This document shows, piece after piece, positions 1-6,549 of a DNA stretch of 8,591 nt. The first letter of the stretch is position 1. Each line of letters opens with the position of its first letter. The notes below the pieces were generated by a model. It did no database searches and was not told the origin of the DNA. It saw only the letters and a list, made by a program, of their open reading frames with translations. The stretch spans positions 1-8,591 of the forward strand of contig JAUVKS010000066.1 of the NCBI GenBank assembly GCA_030596145.1, read 5' to 3'. A program made the position numbers and the translations under genes. The stretch is from Pseudomonadota bacterium (GTDB lineage: Bacteria; Desulfobacterota; Syntrophia; Syntrophales; JADFWA01).

Positions 1-1722
1 GCACTGCTCGAGGCGGCGGATTGGCAGATCGAGCAGGGTGAACGGATCTGCCTGATCGGTCGCAACGGTACCGGTAAATCCACGCTGCTCCGATTGATCC
101 ATGGCGAGTTGTCTCCCGACAGCGGAATGATCACGAAAGCCCTGGGGCTGAGAACAGCCCTGCTGCCACAGGAAGTGCCCCTCGATCTGGACGGCACCGT
201 CTACGATATCGTCTCGTCGGGACAGCCGCACCAAAAAGTTCAGACGGCCATCTCCCGCATGAGCCTCGACGAGACGGCGACATGCAGCACCCTTTCCGCC
301 GGACTGAAACGGCGAGTGTTCCTGGCGCGGGCGCTGGTGAGCGAGCCGGACATCCTCATGCTTGATGAACCGACCAATCATCTGGATATCGACGCCATTG
401 TCTGGATGGAACAGTTCCTGCTCCGCTCGGGGAAAACCATAATTTTTGTCACCCACGACAGGGCCTTCCTTAATCGGGTATCTACCCGCATCGTGGAACT
501 CGATCGGGGCATACTGACCTCGTTTGCCGGTGATTATGATGATTACCTCACCCGCAAGCAGGAACTGCTTGAGAACGAAGCCTCGCGCAACGCAGAGTTT
601 GACAAACATCTGAAGAGCGAAGAGATCTGGCTCAGGCAGGGTATCAAAGCACGGCGAACCCGTAATGAGGGACGGGTGCGGGCGCTGATAAAGATGCGGA
701 CCGAGGTGGAGCAACGCCGTGCCCGGAGCGGCAATCTGCGCCTCATGGTGCAGGAGGCCGAGCGGTCGGGCCGGCTGGCCATCAAAGCAAAGGATATTGC
801 CGTTGCCTATGACAATAACCCCCTGATTACGGATTTTTCAACAACCGTCATGCGGGGTGATAAAATCGGCGTCATCGGACCGAACGGTTGCGGCAAGACC
901 ACGCTGCTTCGAATTCTGCTGGGAGAGATCGAACCGGACAGGGGGTCTGTGCGACACGGGACCCGTCTGCAGGTTGCCTATTTTGATCAGCTCAGGGCTC
1001 AGCTCGATGAAAGCAAGACCCTTCAGGAAAACGTCACAGATGAGGGCGATATGGTCATGGTGGACGGGAAGCGGCGGCATGTCATCGGCTATCTGCAGGA
1101 CTTTCTGTTTTCACCCGCCCAGGCCCGGGCACCCATCACCTCCCTTTCTGGCGGGGAGCGCAACCGGCTCCTTCTGGCCAGGCTCTTCACCCGGCCGTCC
1201 AATGTGCTGGTCCTGGACGAGCCCACCAACGACCTGGACGGAGAAAGTCTGGAACTGCTGGAAGCCATGCTGATCGAGTACACCGGGACGGTTCTGCTGG
1301 TAAGCCACGACCGCATCTTTCTGAACAACGTCGCCACTTCCACCCTGGTCTTTGAAGGATCGGGTCGGGTAGAAGAATACGTGGGCGGTTACGACGACTG
1401 GCTCCGTCAGCGGCCGCAGCCGGAGGACGCAACCCCGGAACCGAAGCCCAAAAAGGGCAGACCCCGCAGCGTGCCCACCGGTCCCCGCAGGCTTACCTTC
1501 AGGGAGCAGCGCGAACGGGAGGAACTGCCGGACATCATCGAAGATCTGGAGGCGCGAAAGCAGGAACTTTTCGCTGCCATGGCCGATCCCGAGCTCTACA
1601 AGACTGCAGGAACGGAGGTCGCACGACTGCAGACCCGGCTGGATGAACTGGAACGGGAGTTGGAGGCGGCCTATGCCCGGTGGGAACTGCTGGAAGAGCT
1701 GGCGCTTAAAGCCGACGGGTAA
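1..1722 (+). CDS. uup: Uup-type ABC-F ATPase, 5' end cut off by window edge
   Basis: Soluble tandem-ATPase protein of the ABC-F family. Uup members act at ribosomes and have been linked to transposon excision and DNA repair rather than transport. The frame is open from base 1 and 573 residues are visible. By comparison with the family only about 15-20 N-terminal residues are missing. Domain 1 has Walker A GRNGTGKST (visible residues 20-28), an altered signature LSAG (98-101) and Walker B LDEPTNHLD (from 121). The linker carries the Uup-characteristic GIKARRTRNEGR stretch (about 214-225). Domain 2 has Walker A GPNGCGKTT (293-301), canonical LSGGE (382-386), Walker B LDEPTNDLD (from 405) and an SHDR H-loop. 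A proline/lysine-rich spacer leads to the charged C-terminal coiled coil (about 500-573), the Uup DNA-binding-type tail. The gene is clearly GC-richer than its neighbours. No in-window start codon should be used, because the ttg at 94 lies after Walker A. Confidence 0.93.
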   Translation, partial: ALLEAADWQIEQGERICLIGRNGTGKSTLLRLIHGELSPDSGMITKALGLRTALLPQEVPLDLDGTVYDIVSSGQPHQKVQTAISRMSLDETATCSTLSAGLKRRVFLARALVSEPDILMLDEPTNHLDIDAIVWMEQFLLRSGKTIIFVTHDRAFLNRVSTRIVELDRGILTSFAGDYDDYLTRKQELLENEASRNAEFDKHLKSEEIWLRQGIKARRTRNEGRVRALIKMRTEVEQRRARSGNLRLMVQEAERSGRLAIKAKDIAVAYDNNPLITDFSTTVMRGDKIGVIGPNGCGKTTLLRILLGEIEPDRGSVRHGTRLQVAYFDQLRAQLDESKTLQENVTDEGDMVMVDGKRRHVIGYLQDFLFSPAQARAPITSLSGGERNRLLLARLFTRPSNVLVLDEPTNDLDGESLELLEAMLIEYTGTVLLVSHDRIFLNNVATSTLVFEGSGRVEEYVGGYDDWLRQRPQPEDATPEPKPKKGRPRSVPTGPRRLTFREQREREELPDIIEDLEARKQELFAAMADPELYKTAGTEVARLQTRLDELERELEAAYARWELLEELALKADG

Positions 1723-1847
1723 TACTTGTCCCGACATCCCCAACGGAACCGTAACCTTCCGAACTATTGCGGGGCATTACCCGGATTTGCTTTACTTATG
1801 ACGGCGGAGGAAAATAGGGACAGAGCTTTTTTATAAAGACGGGCCCG

Positions 1848-2414
1848 TTATACGCCCATTGGCATTCTTAACAATGCCTTATCAAAATCTCCCTGAAGAT
1901 ATCGTTTATTATCTTTCTGTCGTATAATGCTGGCGCTTACTTTTGCTTCATCTATTTCAAGGATGCTGAATGTCATGGGGTACCCTCTGTTTTCATGGTT
2001 GTGCATGTGACCCGGATTGATAAACACCATACCTTTTCTTTCCTCGATCTTCGCAATGTGTGTATGTCCGTACAGGAAAATATCCGTGTTTCTTTCGACG
2101 ATAATCGATTCCGGTGTAATATCACTGGACAAATCGTTGTAATGTGATTCCGGCGTATGCGTAAGAAAGATCCTCCATCCTTCAACCTCGATAAATTTTC
2201 TGTTTACTATATTCGGATCGGGGTAGTAACAGGTATCCCATGTTCCAGGCACTCTGATAAGATCATACCCGTGCATTTCGAGAATAGAGGCATCGTCATA
2301 ATAGTCACCGAGATGAATAACCATATCTATCTTTTCTGTTTTCAGATAATTTAACGTCCAGTCCATGGAGACGGGATCGTCATGGGTATCCGAGATTACC
2401 ATAATTTTAGTCAT
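1848..2414 (-). CDS. YfcE/MJ0936-like metallophosphoesterase
   Basis: Small cytosolic calcineurin-like phosphoesterase of 188 residues, the usual size of the YfcE/MJ0936 group, whose members hydrolyse phosphodiesters with two metal ions. The physiological substrate cannot be told from sequence. Motifs in order: SDTH (D9, H11), HLGDYYDD (D37), VPGTWDT (57-61, where the family usually has GN.D), LTHTPESH (H86), YGHTH (H117, H119) and NPGHMHN (134-140). The tail after 148 has the usual closing beta-strand pattern. The ATG at 2414 (minus strand) places the first metal motif at residues 8-11, as expected. No good Shine-Dalgarno sequence is seen, only a loose GGATTGGA about 8 bases upstream. The gene is convergent with the Uup gene (125-base gap) and divergent from the Mre11-like gene, so it is probably a single-gene unit. 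Its AT-rich composition matches the genes to the right. The unusual point is Thr58 in place of the metal-associated Asn. Confidence 0.88.
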   Translation of the reverse strand: MTKIMVISDTHDDPVSMDWTLNYLKTEKIDMVIHLGDYYDDASILEMHGYDLIRVPGTWDTCYYPDPNIVNRKFIEVEGWRIFLTHTPESHYNDLSSDITPESIIVERNTDIFLYGHTHIAKIEERKGMVFINPGHMHNHENRGYPMTFSILEIDEAKVSASIIRQKDNKRYLQGDFDKALLRMPMGV

Positions 2415-2518
2415 TAAGAAGGTCCAATCCTTAATCGAAAAATGTCAAGTGGTTGGCATGGCTATTTGTTCATACATTCACCACGCCCAGGTTGTTTAGG
2501 GCGGCTGAGTATAAAAAA

Positions 2519-2562
2519 GGGGCAATACTGTGTCAAGTTCAAAATTCAGAATACCGTGCCCC
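2519..2562. repeat. Imperfect inverted repeat GGGGCA ... TGCCCC
   Basis: GGGGCA at 2519-2524 is complementary to TGCCCC at 2557-2562, with a further CTG/CAG match inside (2528-2530 and 2547-2549). An A-run precedes it and CCGTCCCCAA follows it. It may be a decayed REP-like or transposon-end fragment. A GGGACAG remnant at about 1817-1823 near the end of the convergent phosphoesterase gene has a similar flavour. Confidence 0.3.
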
Positions 2563-2736
2563 GTCCCCAATTATTCACAATTTAAACTGTCAATAAAAAA
2601 TAGACGCTATCCCTAATGAGAATTTGATTTGACAAATTATGGGTCTGATGGCATGAATTGCTTATTCAGATAAATGGAGATAAGAAATATGAAAGTATCT
2701 GGAGGGGGCAAATTACTATACCCAAGCCGCTCCGCT

Positions 2737-2764
2737 TGTCATTCCCGCCTGCGCGGGAATGACA
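2737..2764. repeat. REP-like palindrome, 12-bp stem (GTCATTCCCGC type)
   Basis: TGTCATTCCCGC (2737-2748) and GCGGGAATGACA (2753-2764) are exact reverse complements around a CTGC loop. The segment 2741-2766 matches 6627-6652 at 25 of 26 positions, the only difference being in the loop, so it belongs to the same dispersed family as the core of the element after the SbcC-like gene. Such units are typically many-copy, non-coding hairpins. There is no T-tract, so it is not a classical terminator. Confidence 0.8.
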
Positions 2765-2833
2765 GACTTTCAAGTAACTTAATTTACCAAAATATATATA
2801 ACTAACTAATATAATGATATCGTTTGATGCATA

Positions 2834-2891
2834 TGTAGGGTGGGGATTTATTCCCCACCGTCTTCGGTGGCATATAAAATGCCACCCTACA
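2834..2891. repeat. GTAGGGTGG inverted repeat with three chained hairpins
   Basis: The ends TGTAGGGTGG (2834-2843) and CCACCCTACA (2882-2891) are perfect 10-bp complements. Inside lie three perfect hairpins that share bases. GGTGGGGA/TCCCCACC is at 2839-2846 and 2852-2859. CCACCG/CGGTGG is at 2855-2860 and 2865-2870. GGTGGCAT/ATGCCACC is at 2866-2873 and 2879-2886. They cannot all form with the closing stem at once. It is most likely a dispersed repeat unit rather than a riboswitch. Confidence 0.7.
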
Positions 2892-2978
2892 ATATTATAA
2901 ATGTAAAGTCGGTTTTTATTCCCGACAACTATAAACAAGTTACTTCCCATTACGATGCCGCAAGGTGGCATAGTGGAG

Positions 2979-2994
2979 CTTTTTACGAATGGAT
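2979..2994. repeat. Partial copy of the CTTTTTACGA element end
   Basis: This stretch matches 6669-6684, the right end of the MITE-like element, at 13 of 16 positions in the same orientation, including an exact CTTTTTACGA. It ends 8 bases before the ATG of the Mre11-like gene. The GGA at 2991-2993, the only plausible ribosome-binding bases for that gene (9 nt spacing), lies inside it. Confidence 0.55.
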
Positions 2995-3002
2995 AAATTT
3001 TC

Positions 3003-4127
3003 ATGATTAAACTTCTTCATACAGCCGACCTTCACCTCGGCATTAGATTTTTGGGGTTCGGAGAAAAGGGGAAAGAACTCAGGCGGGCGGTTCAGGAGTG
3101 TCTTAAGAGAATCGTTGATCTGGCATTGAGAGAAAATGTTGATCTGGTTCTGATGGCCGGGGATCTTTTTGATTCGAATACGGTATCTAAAAAGCTTGTC
3201 GATTATGCTGTCGGTGAACTGAAGAGGCTTGGGGGCATTCCGATCTGTATCCTTCCCGGAACCCACGACAGTTATGACAGGTCGTCGGTTTACAGGCGGG
3301 TCGAATTTCAGGATGTTTCCAATATCCATATCCTTACGGATAAAATAACTTCTATTTCCTTCCCCGAGTTAGACCTTACCATCTACGGAAAAGCCAATCT
3401 TGCCAATACGGGCAGCGAAAGTCCCATCTCCGGTCTTATTAAATCTGATAAGATAAGGCATCACGTAGCCATGGCTCATGGTGAGATTGCCATCGAGGGA
3501 AAGTACGCCGGTGATTACTATCCAATTGAATTGAAAGATATTGCTGAATCAAAGATGGATTATATTGCCCTCGGTCACTGGCACCGTTTAATGGATTTTT
3601 CCCAGGGAGACGTGAAAGCCTTTTATTGTGGTGTGCCCGAGACGTTGAGTTTTGATGAGAGGGAGGATTCCGGTTGCGTCCTCCTTGTCGAGCTTGACGA
3701 TTCAGTGGTGAATGTAAAAAAGGAGCGTGTGGGAAAATATGTCTGGAAAACACTGAATCTGGATATCGAGGATTACGATTCGGATGATGAGTTGATTGGT
3801 GAAATCAGCAAGAGTTCAGATACCGATGTCCTTCTCAGGGTCAATATAAGCGGCGTGCAAAGGCTGGAGATCGATTTTGATAAAGAGCACATAGCAGGTG
3901 GACTGGAAGATAAATTTTTTCATGTCGAGATGAGATGGGATGATCTCAAGATTGTTCCAGACAGCCTGTCGCTGGATGCCTATCCGGAAACGACTGTCCC
4001 TGGGCAATTTTTACGGCTTATGCTGAAGAGAATAGAGGAATCGGATGAAACAGAAAAACCGGTTTTGCAAGAGGCGCTGCATCTTGGTTTTGCGCTTTTG
4101 AAGGGTAAAGAGGTCAGTCATCAGTGA
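3003..4127 (+). CDS. Mre11/SbcD-like DNA repair exonuclease (YhaO type)
   Basis: Metallophosphoesterase nuclease subunit expected to pair with the Rad50-like ATPase encoded next, trimming or nicking DNA ends during double-strand break repair in the cytoplasm. The protein is 374 residues. Motifs in order: HTADLHLG (D9, H11), MAGDLFD (D54), LPGTHD (85-89, where the family normally has GNHD), MAHGE (H159) and GHWH (H192, H194). These are the metal-binding set of the family. The remaining roughly 170 residues form the capping and ATPase-contact region and carry no motif I recognise. The start is fixed by the canonical N-terminus (MIKLLHTADLH) although the ribosome-binding site is weak (GGA, 9 nt). 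The stop overlaps the next start (GTGA), so the two are translationally coupled. The length and the partner's signature resemble Bacillus YhaO/YhaN more than classical SbcCD. The Asn-to-Thr change at residue 87 is notable. Confidence 0.9.
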   Translation: MIKLLHTADLHLGIRFLGFGEKGKELRRAVQECLKRIVDLALRENVDLVLMAGDLFDSNTVSKKLVDYAVGELKRLGGIPICILPGTHDSYDRSSVYRRVEFQDVSNIHILTDKITSISFPELDLTIYGKANLANTGSESPISGLIKSDKIRHHVAMAHGEIAIEGKYAGDYYPIELKDIAESKMDYIALGHWHRLMDFSQGDVKAFYCGVPETLSFDEREDSGCVLLVELDDSVVNVKKERVGKYVWKTLNLDIEDYDSDDELIGEISKSSDTDVLLRVNISGVQRLEIDFDKEHIAGGLEDKFFHVEMRWDDLKIVPDSLSLDAYPETTVPGQFLRLMLKRIEESDETEKPVLQEALHLGFALLKGKEVSHQ

Positions 4128-4546
4128 AACTTGAGAGATTAAAAATCAAGGGATTCAGGAATATAGCCGACTTCAGCCGGGAAATCGGCAACGGCCTGAT
4201 CCTTTTCAAGGGGCCGAACGAGGCGGGCAAGTCCTCCCTCATGACAGCCCTTTTTTATCTCCTGTTTCATGATCCCAAGTCTACCGCGGGGGTGTACAAA
4301 AGTTCCAGGAACTGGAGAAGGGAAACCCTTTACCAGCTTGCCCTTGATTTTGAGCACAATGGTGACAGCTTCCTTCTGGAAAAAGATTTCAACAAAAAGG
4401 CAGGGCTTTTAAAAAACATTACCACGGGGGACGAATGGTCGGATAAATCCAAGATAAACAACAAGTTAGCCGACATCCTCGGCTTTTTTCCGAGGATGTC
4501 TATAAAAGCACAGCCTGTGTCTTTCAGGATGAACTTCATGCCATAA
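4124..4546 (+). CDS. Rad50/SbcC-like ATPase, N-terminal piece of a frameshifted gene
   Basis: N-terminal half of the ATPase head of an SMC-like repair ATPase (YhaN/Rad50/SbcC group). It starts with GTG overlapping the nuclease stop by four bases; AGAGG at 4109-4113 is its ribosome-binding site, at 10 nt spacing. MKLERLKIKGFRNI is followed by Walker A GPNEAGKSS (residues 30-38) and an Arg/Trp-rich region typical of the family. The correct frame holds to about LGFFP (4481-4492). The following residues up to the stop at 4546 are out of frame. Read one base back, 4495 onward continues as DVYKSTACVFQDEL, with the family Q-loop glutamine, and runs straight into the downstream frame. If repaired, the full protein would be about 808 residues. 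As it stands this 140-residue piece could not hydrolyse ATP alone, since signature and Walker B lie in the other piece. Confidence 0.85.
   Translation: MKLERLKIKGFRNIADFSREIGNGLILFKGPNEAGKSSLMTALFYLLFHDPKSTAGVYKSSRNWRRETLYQLALDFEHNGDSFLLEKDFNKKAGLLKNITTGDEWSDKSKINNKLADILGFFPRMSIKAQPVSFRMNFMP
4472..4500. repeat. Perfect 11-bp inverted repeat at the frameshift site
   Basis: GACATCCTCGG (4472-4482) and CCGAGGATGTC (4490-4500) are exact reverse complements around the loop CTTTTTT (4483-4489). The reading frame of the ATPase gene changes within this hairpin. One missing G at 4494-4495 or one missing T in the loop would each explain it. Confidence 0.85.
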
Positions 4547-4575
4547 ACTCTGGTCAGAAAGAGCTCAGGTCTCTG

Positions 4576-6549
4576 TTGGAGAGACAGATTTCAGGAACCG
4601 ATGAGGTGGATACGGAAGATGTAGTTAGAGAGCTGAAAAAGCGGACGGAAGATTTAAAGAAGGGGATGGATCGGCCTGCCCCCAAGAACCCCGGAATAAT
4701 AAGGGTCTTGACTGATGAAATAGAAGAAATCGAAGACCGGAAGAGGGAGATCAGTGAAAACGTATTAAAACTTAAAGAGGCAAGAGGTGAAATTCAGGAA
4801 GTTTCAAAAGAGCTCGATGATCTGGAAGGATCTTTGAAGTTAAAGAAAGAAACCCTGAACAGAACAAGGCAGTTTGTCAGGGCTAAAGAGAGAAAAGATG
4901 CCCTTAGTCAGTCATTAGACAAGATATCGGCCGATCTGGAGAAATTGAGTCAGGCGGAAGAAAAAATCGGTAAATTGGGGCCGGATCTTGACCGGCAGAA
5001 AAACAGTCTCAAACAAAAAGAAGGAGACCTGGAAAGGTGCAGGAGGGCAAAAAAGGTCAAAGCTGACAAAGAATCCTGGGAAAAGGAATTGGCTAAAAAG
5101 ATAAATGTACAGGGGGAAGCGAAAAAGACCTTACAGGATATCGAGGAATTGAAGAAAAAATTGGCGGGAATTCCATCTTTGTCCTTTCAAATTCTCAAAG
5201 ACCTCAAAAAAACAAAAAACGACATTTTTCTTCTTGACAGGAGCACGGCGGAAAGGGCCATGCTTTTGAAGATAAACTGGGATGCACGTGTCCCCTTTTC
5301 TCTTAAAACAGAGGATGGATTGATAAAAGAAGGGATGTCTGAACCTAATGAGGTGATCGAGGAAAGGGCGAGAAAGGAAATCTTCATTGATATCAAAGGT
5401 ATAGCAAAAATAACCGTTTCCGCCCAAGATAAAAATCTGGAGGAGGATTTAAAAAAATTAAAGGTGAATAAGGAGTTTTTGAAAGAAAAATTAGGTCAAT
5501 ATGGTTGCAACTCCCTGGAAGAACTGGATGCCATTTATGTTCAAAGGGAGCGGATTGAAAAGGATATTGGGGATAGAGAATTCAAGTTAAAGGTAAGGCT
5601 TGGATCTGAGACTTGGGAGACACTTGATAAGGAAATTAAGGGCCTGAAGATTAAAGTGGAGGAGATAGAACAACACTTGGATGAGTTAAAAGATTTTATA
5701 ATAAGCGATGAGAACTTTGAGGTTAAAGAAGGGGAAGTGCTATTTCTGAGAGAGAATGTCCGCAGCCTTGAAGCGGAGATAAACGAAAATCAGGGTACCT
5801 TAAAGGCTTTCAATAAAGAGAATCTTGTTAAGGAAAAAAAGGACCTGGCACGTGAGATATATGTAGCAGATACTCTGCTGGATGACTTGAAGAATTTTGG
5901 AGCCAGCGGAGAAGAGTTGATGCAAAGAGAGACTGAAATGGAGAAGGTGGAAGAATCGGTTTCAAAGCATAAGATTGAAAAAAGGACATTGGAAAATATC
6001 CTGAAGGATGACAGGTATGGCCAAGAGGACATTGTCGGTCTGGAGGAAAGGATCGATCTCCTGAAGAAGAGATTGGAAAGAATGAGGCTAAGGCTTGCGG
6101 CCTATGAAACTATTGGAGAGGTTTTATCGGAGGCCCGCCAAAAGGTTATTGAAGAGGTGTTTGGTGATATTGATAACAAGATTGGCGAATATTTTTCCGT
6201 TATTACAGCTGGAAAATATGATAAAGTTTCATTGTCAAGAGATGATTTCAGGCTGACGGTTTATAATGACGATAAAGGGGGCTGGATAGATCCGGATACG
6301 GTGGAATTGTCTGCGGGTGCCAGAGATCAGCTTTATCTGGCTGCAAGGCTGGCCATGGCAGACTCCGTAACAGAGGCGAATTATCTGCCGATTATACTCG
6401 ATGATCCTCTTGTTCATTTTGACGAAAAACGCCGTCTGAATGCTATTAATTTGTTGAAAATGGTTGCAAAAAGCCGGCAGGTACTTGTTTTTTCCTGCCA
6501 TGATTATTATGATAATGATGTAGATCAGAAGATTGAATTATCGTCGTAA
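4576..6549 (+). CDS. Rad50/SbcC-like ATPase, C-terminal piece of a frameshifted gene
   Basis: Remainder of the YhaN/Rad50-like ATPase. The given start is only the first usable codon (TTG 4576). The true coding frame is open upstream to about 4495 and joins the N-terminal piece. Residues about 20-215 form a long charged coiled coil. About 216-285 is a beta-rich insert (DIFLLDRSTAERAML to ITVSAQDK) between the coil arms, followed by a second coil to about 520. The C-terminal head has signature LSAGARDQLYLAARLA (from about 577), Walker B LPIILDDPLVHFDEKR (from about 603) and H-loop FSCHD (about 639-643). The SAGARDQLYLA form is typical of YhaN-type proteins. No CxxC zinc hook is present (isolated Cys only), so arm joining must differ from classical Rad50. 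The stop codon TAA (6547-6549) touches the inverted-repeat element that follows. Confidence 0.88.
   Translation: MERQISGTDEVDTEDVVRELKKRTEDLKKGMDRPAPKNPGIIRVLTDEIEEIEDRKREISENVLKLKEARGEIQEVSKELDDLEGSLKLKKETLNRTRQFVRAKERKDALSQSLDKISADLEKLSQAEEKIGKLGPDLDRQKNSLKQKEGDLERCRRAKKVKADKESWEKELAKKINVQGEAKKTLQDIEELKKKLAGIPSLSFQILKDLKKTKNDIFLLDRSTAERAMLLKINWDARVPFSLKTEDGLIKEGMSEPNEVIEERARKEIFIDIKGIAKITVSAQDKNLEEDLKKLKVNKEFLKEKLGQYGCNSLEELDAIYVQRERIEKDIGDREFKLKVRLGSETWETLDKEIKGLKIKVEEIEQHLDELKDFIISDENFEVKEGEVLFLRENVRSLEAEINENQGTLKAFNKENLVKEKKDLAREIYVADTLLDDLKNFGASGEELMQRETEMEKVEESVSKHKIEKRTLENILKDDRYGQEDIVGLEERIDLLKKRLERMRLRLAAYETIGEVLSEARQKVIEEVFGDIDNKIGEYFSVITAGKYDKVSLSRDDFRLTVYNDDKGGWIDPDTVELSAGARDQLYLAARLAMADSVTEANYLPIILDDPLVHFDEKRRLNAINLLKMVAKSRQVLVFSCHDYYDNDVDQKIELSS

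Larger units (their letters stand above)
2415..3002. other. Divergent intergenic region with several repeats, no gene
   Basis: A gene-free stretch between two divergent phosphoesterase genes. It holds, left to right: a 5-bp CGCCC/GGGCG hairpin (2484-2503), an imperfect GGGGCA/TGCCCC inverted repeat (2519-2562), a strong GTCATTCCCGC palindrome (2737-2764), a three-hairpin GTAGGGTGG repeat (2834-2891), a weak GTCGG/CCGAC hairpin (2908-2926) and a CTTTTTACGA repeat end (2979-2994) just before the next gene. Promoters for both flanking genes should lie here. The only box I can point to is a TTGACA on the minus strand (2443-2448) with no good -10 partner. The short minus-strand reading frames here translate the palindromes and do not look real. 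Confidence 0.7.

Noticed and set aside
857..1273. Plus-strand 138-codon frame inside the Uup gene
   Set aside because: It overlaps the second ATPase domain in another frame, is rich in Trp/Ser/Pro and lacks motifs.
1111..1743. Minus-strand reading frame of 210 codons opposite the Uup gene
   Set aside because: It is a GC-rich shadow of the well-supported Uup coding frame.
1840..1847. CGGGCCCG palindrome after the small phosphoesterase gene as a terminator
   Set aside because: An 8-base palindrome without a loop cannot form a useful hairpin, and the following sequence has no solid T-tract on that strand.
2700..2900. CRISPR-like array from repeated palindromes
   Set aside because: The units differ in sequence and spacing, and there are no regular direct repeats with spacers.
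2666..3004. Minus-strand reading frame of 112 codons with a CHSRAGGN-like stretch
   Set aside because: That peptide is the translation of the GTCATTCCCGC palindrome; the frame runs through several repeats and has no family resemblance.
4483..4500. Programmed -1 ribosomal frameshift signal as the main explanation
   Set aside because: The T6 run lies in the hairpin loop rather than upstream of a stem-loop, and no other stimulator is seen. Kept only as an alternative in the frameshift finding.
3003..6549. New anti-phage defence system formed by the nuclease/ATPase pair
   Set aside because: Both proteins fit the known YhaO/YhaN and SbcD/SbcC repair family, and no other defence-type gene is nearby.
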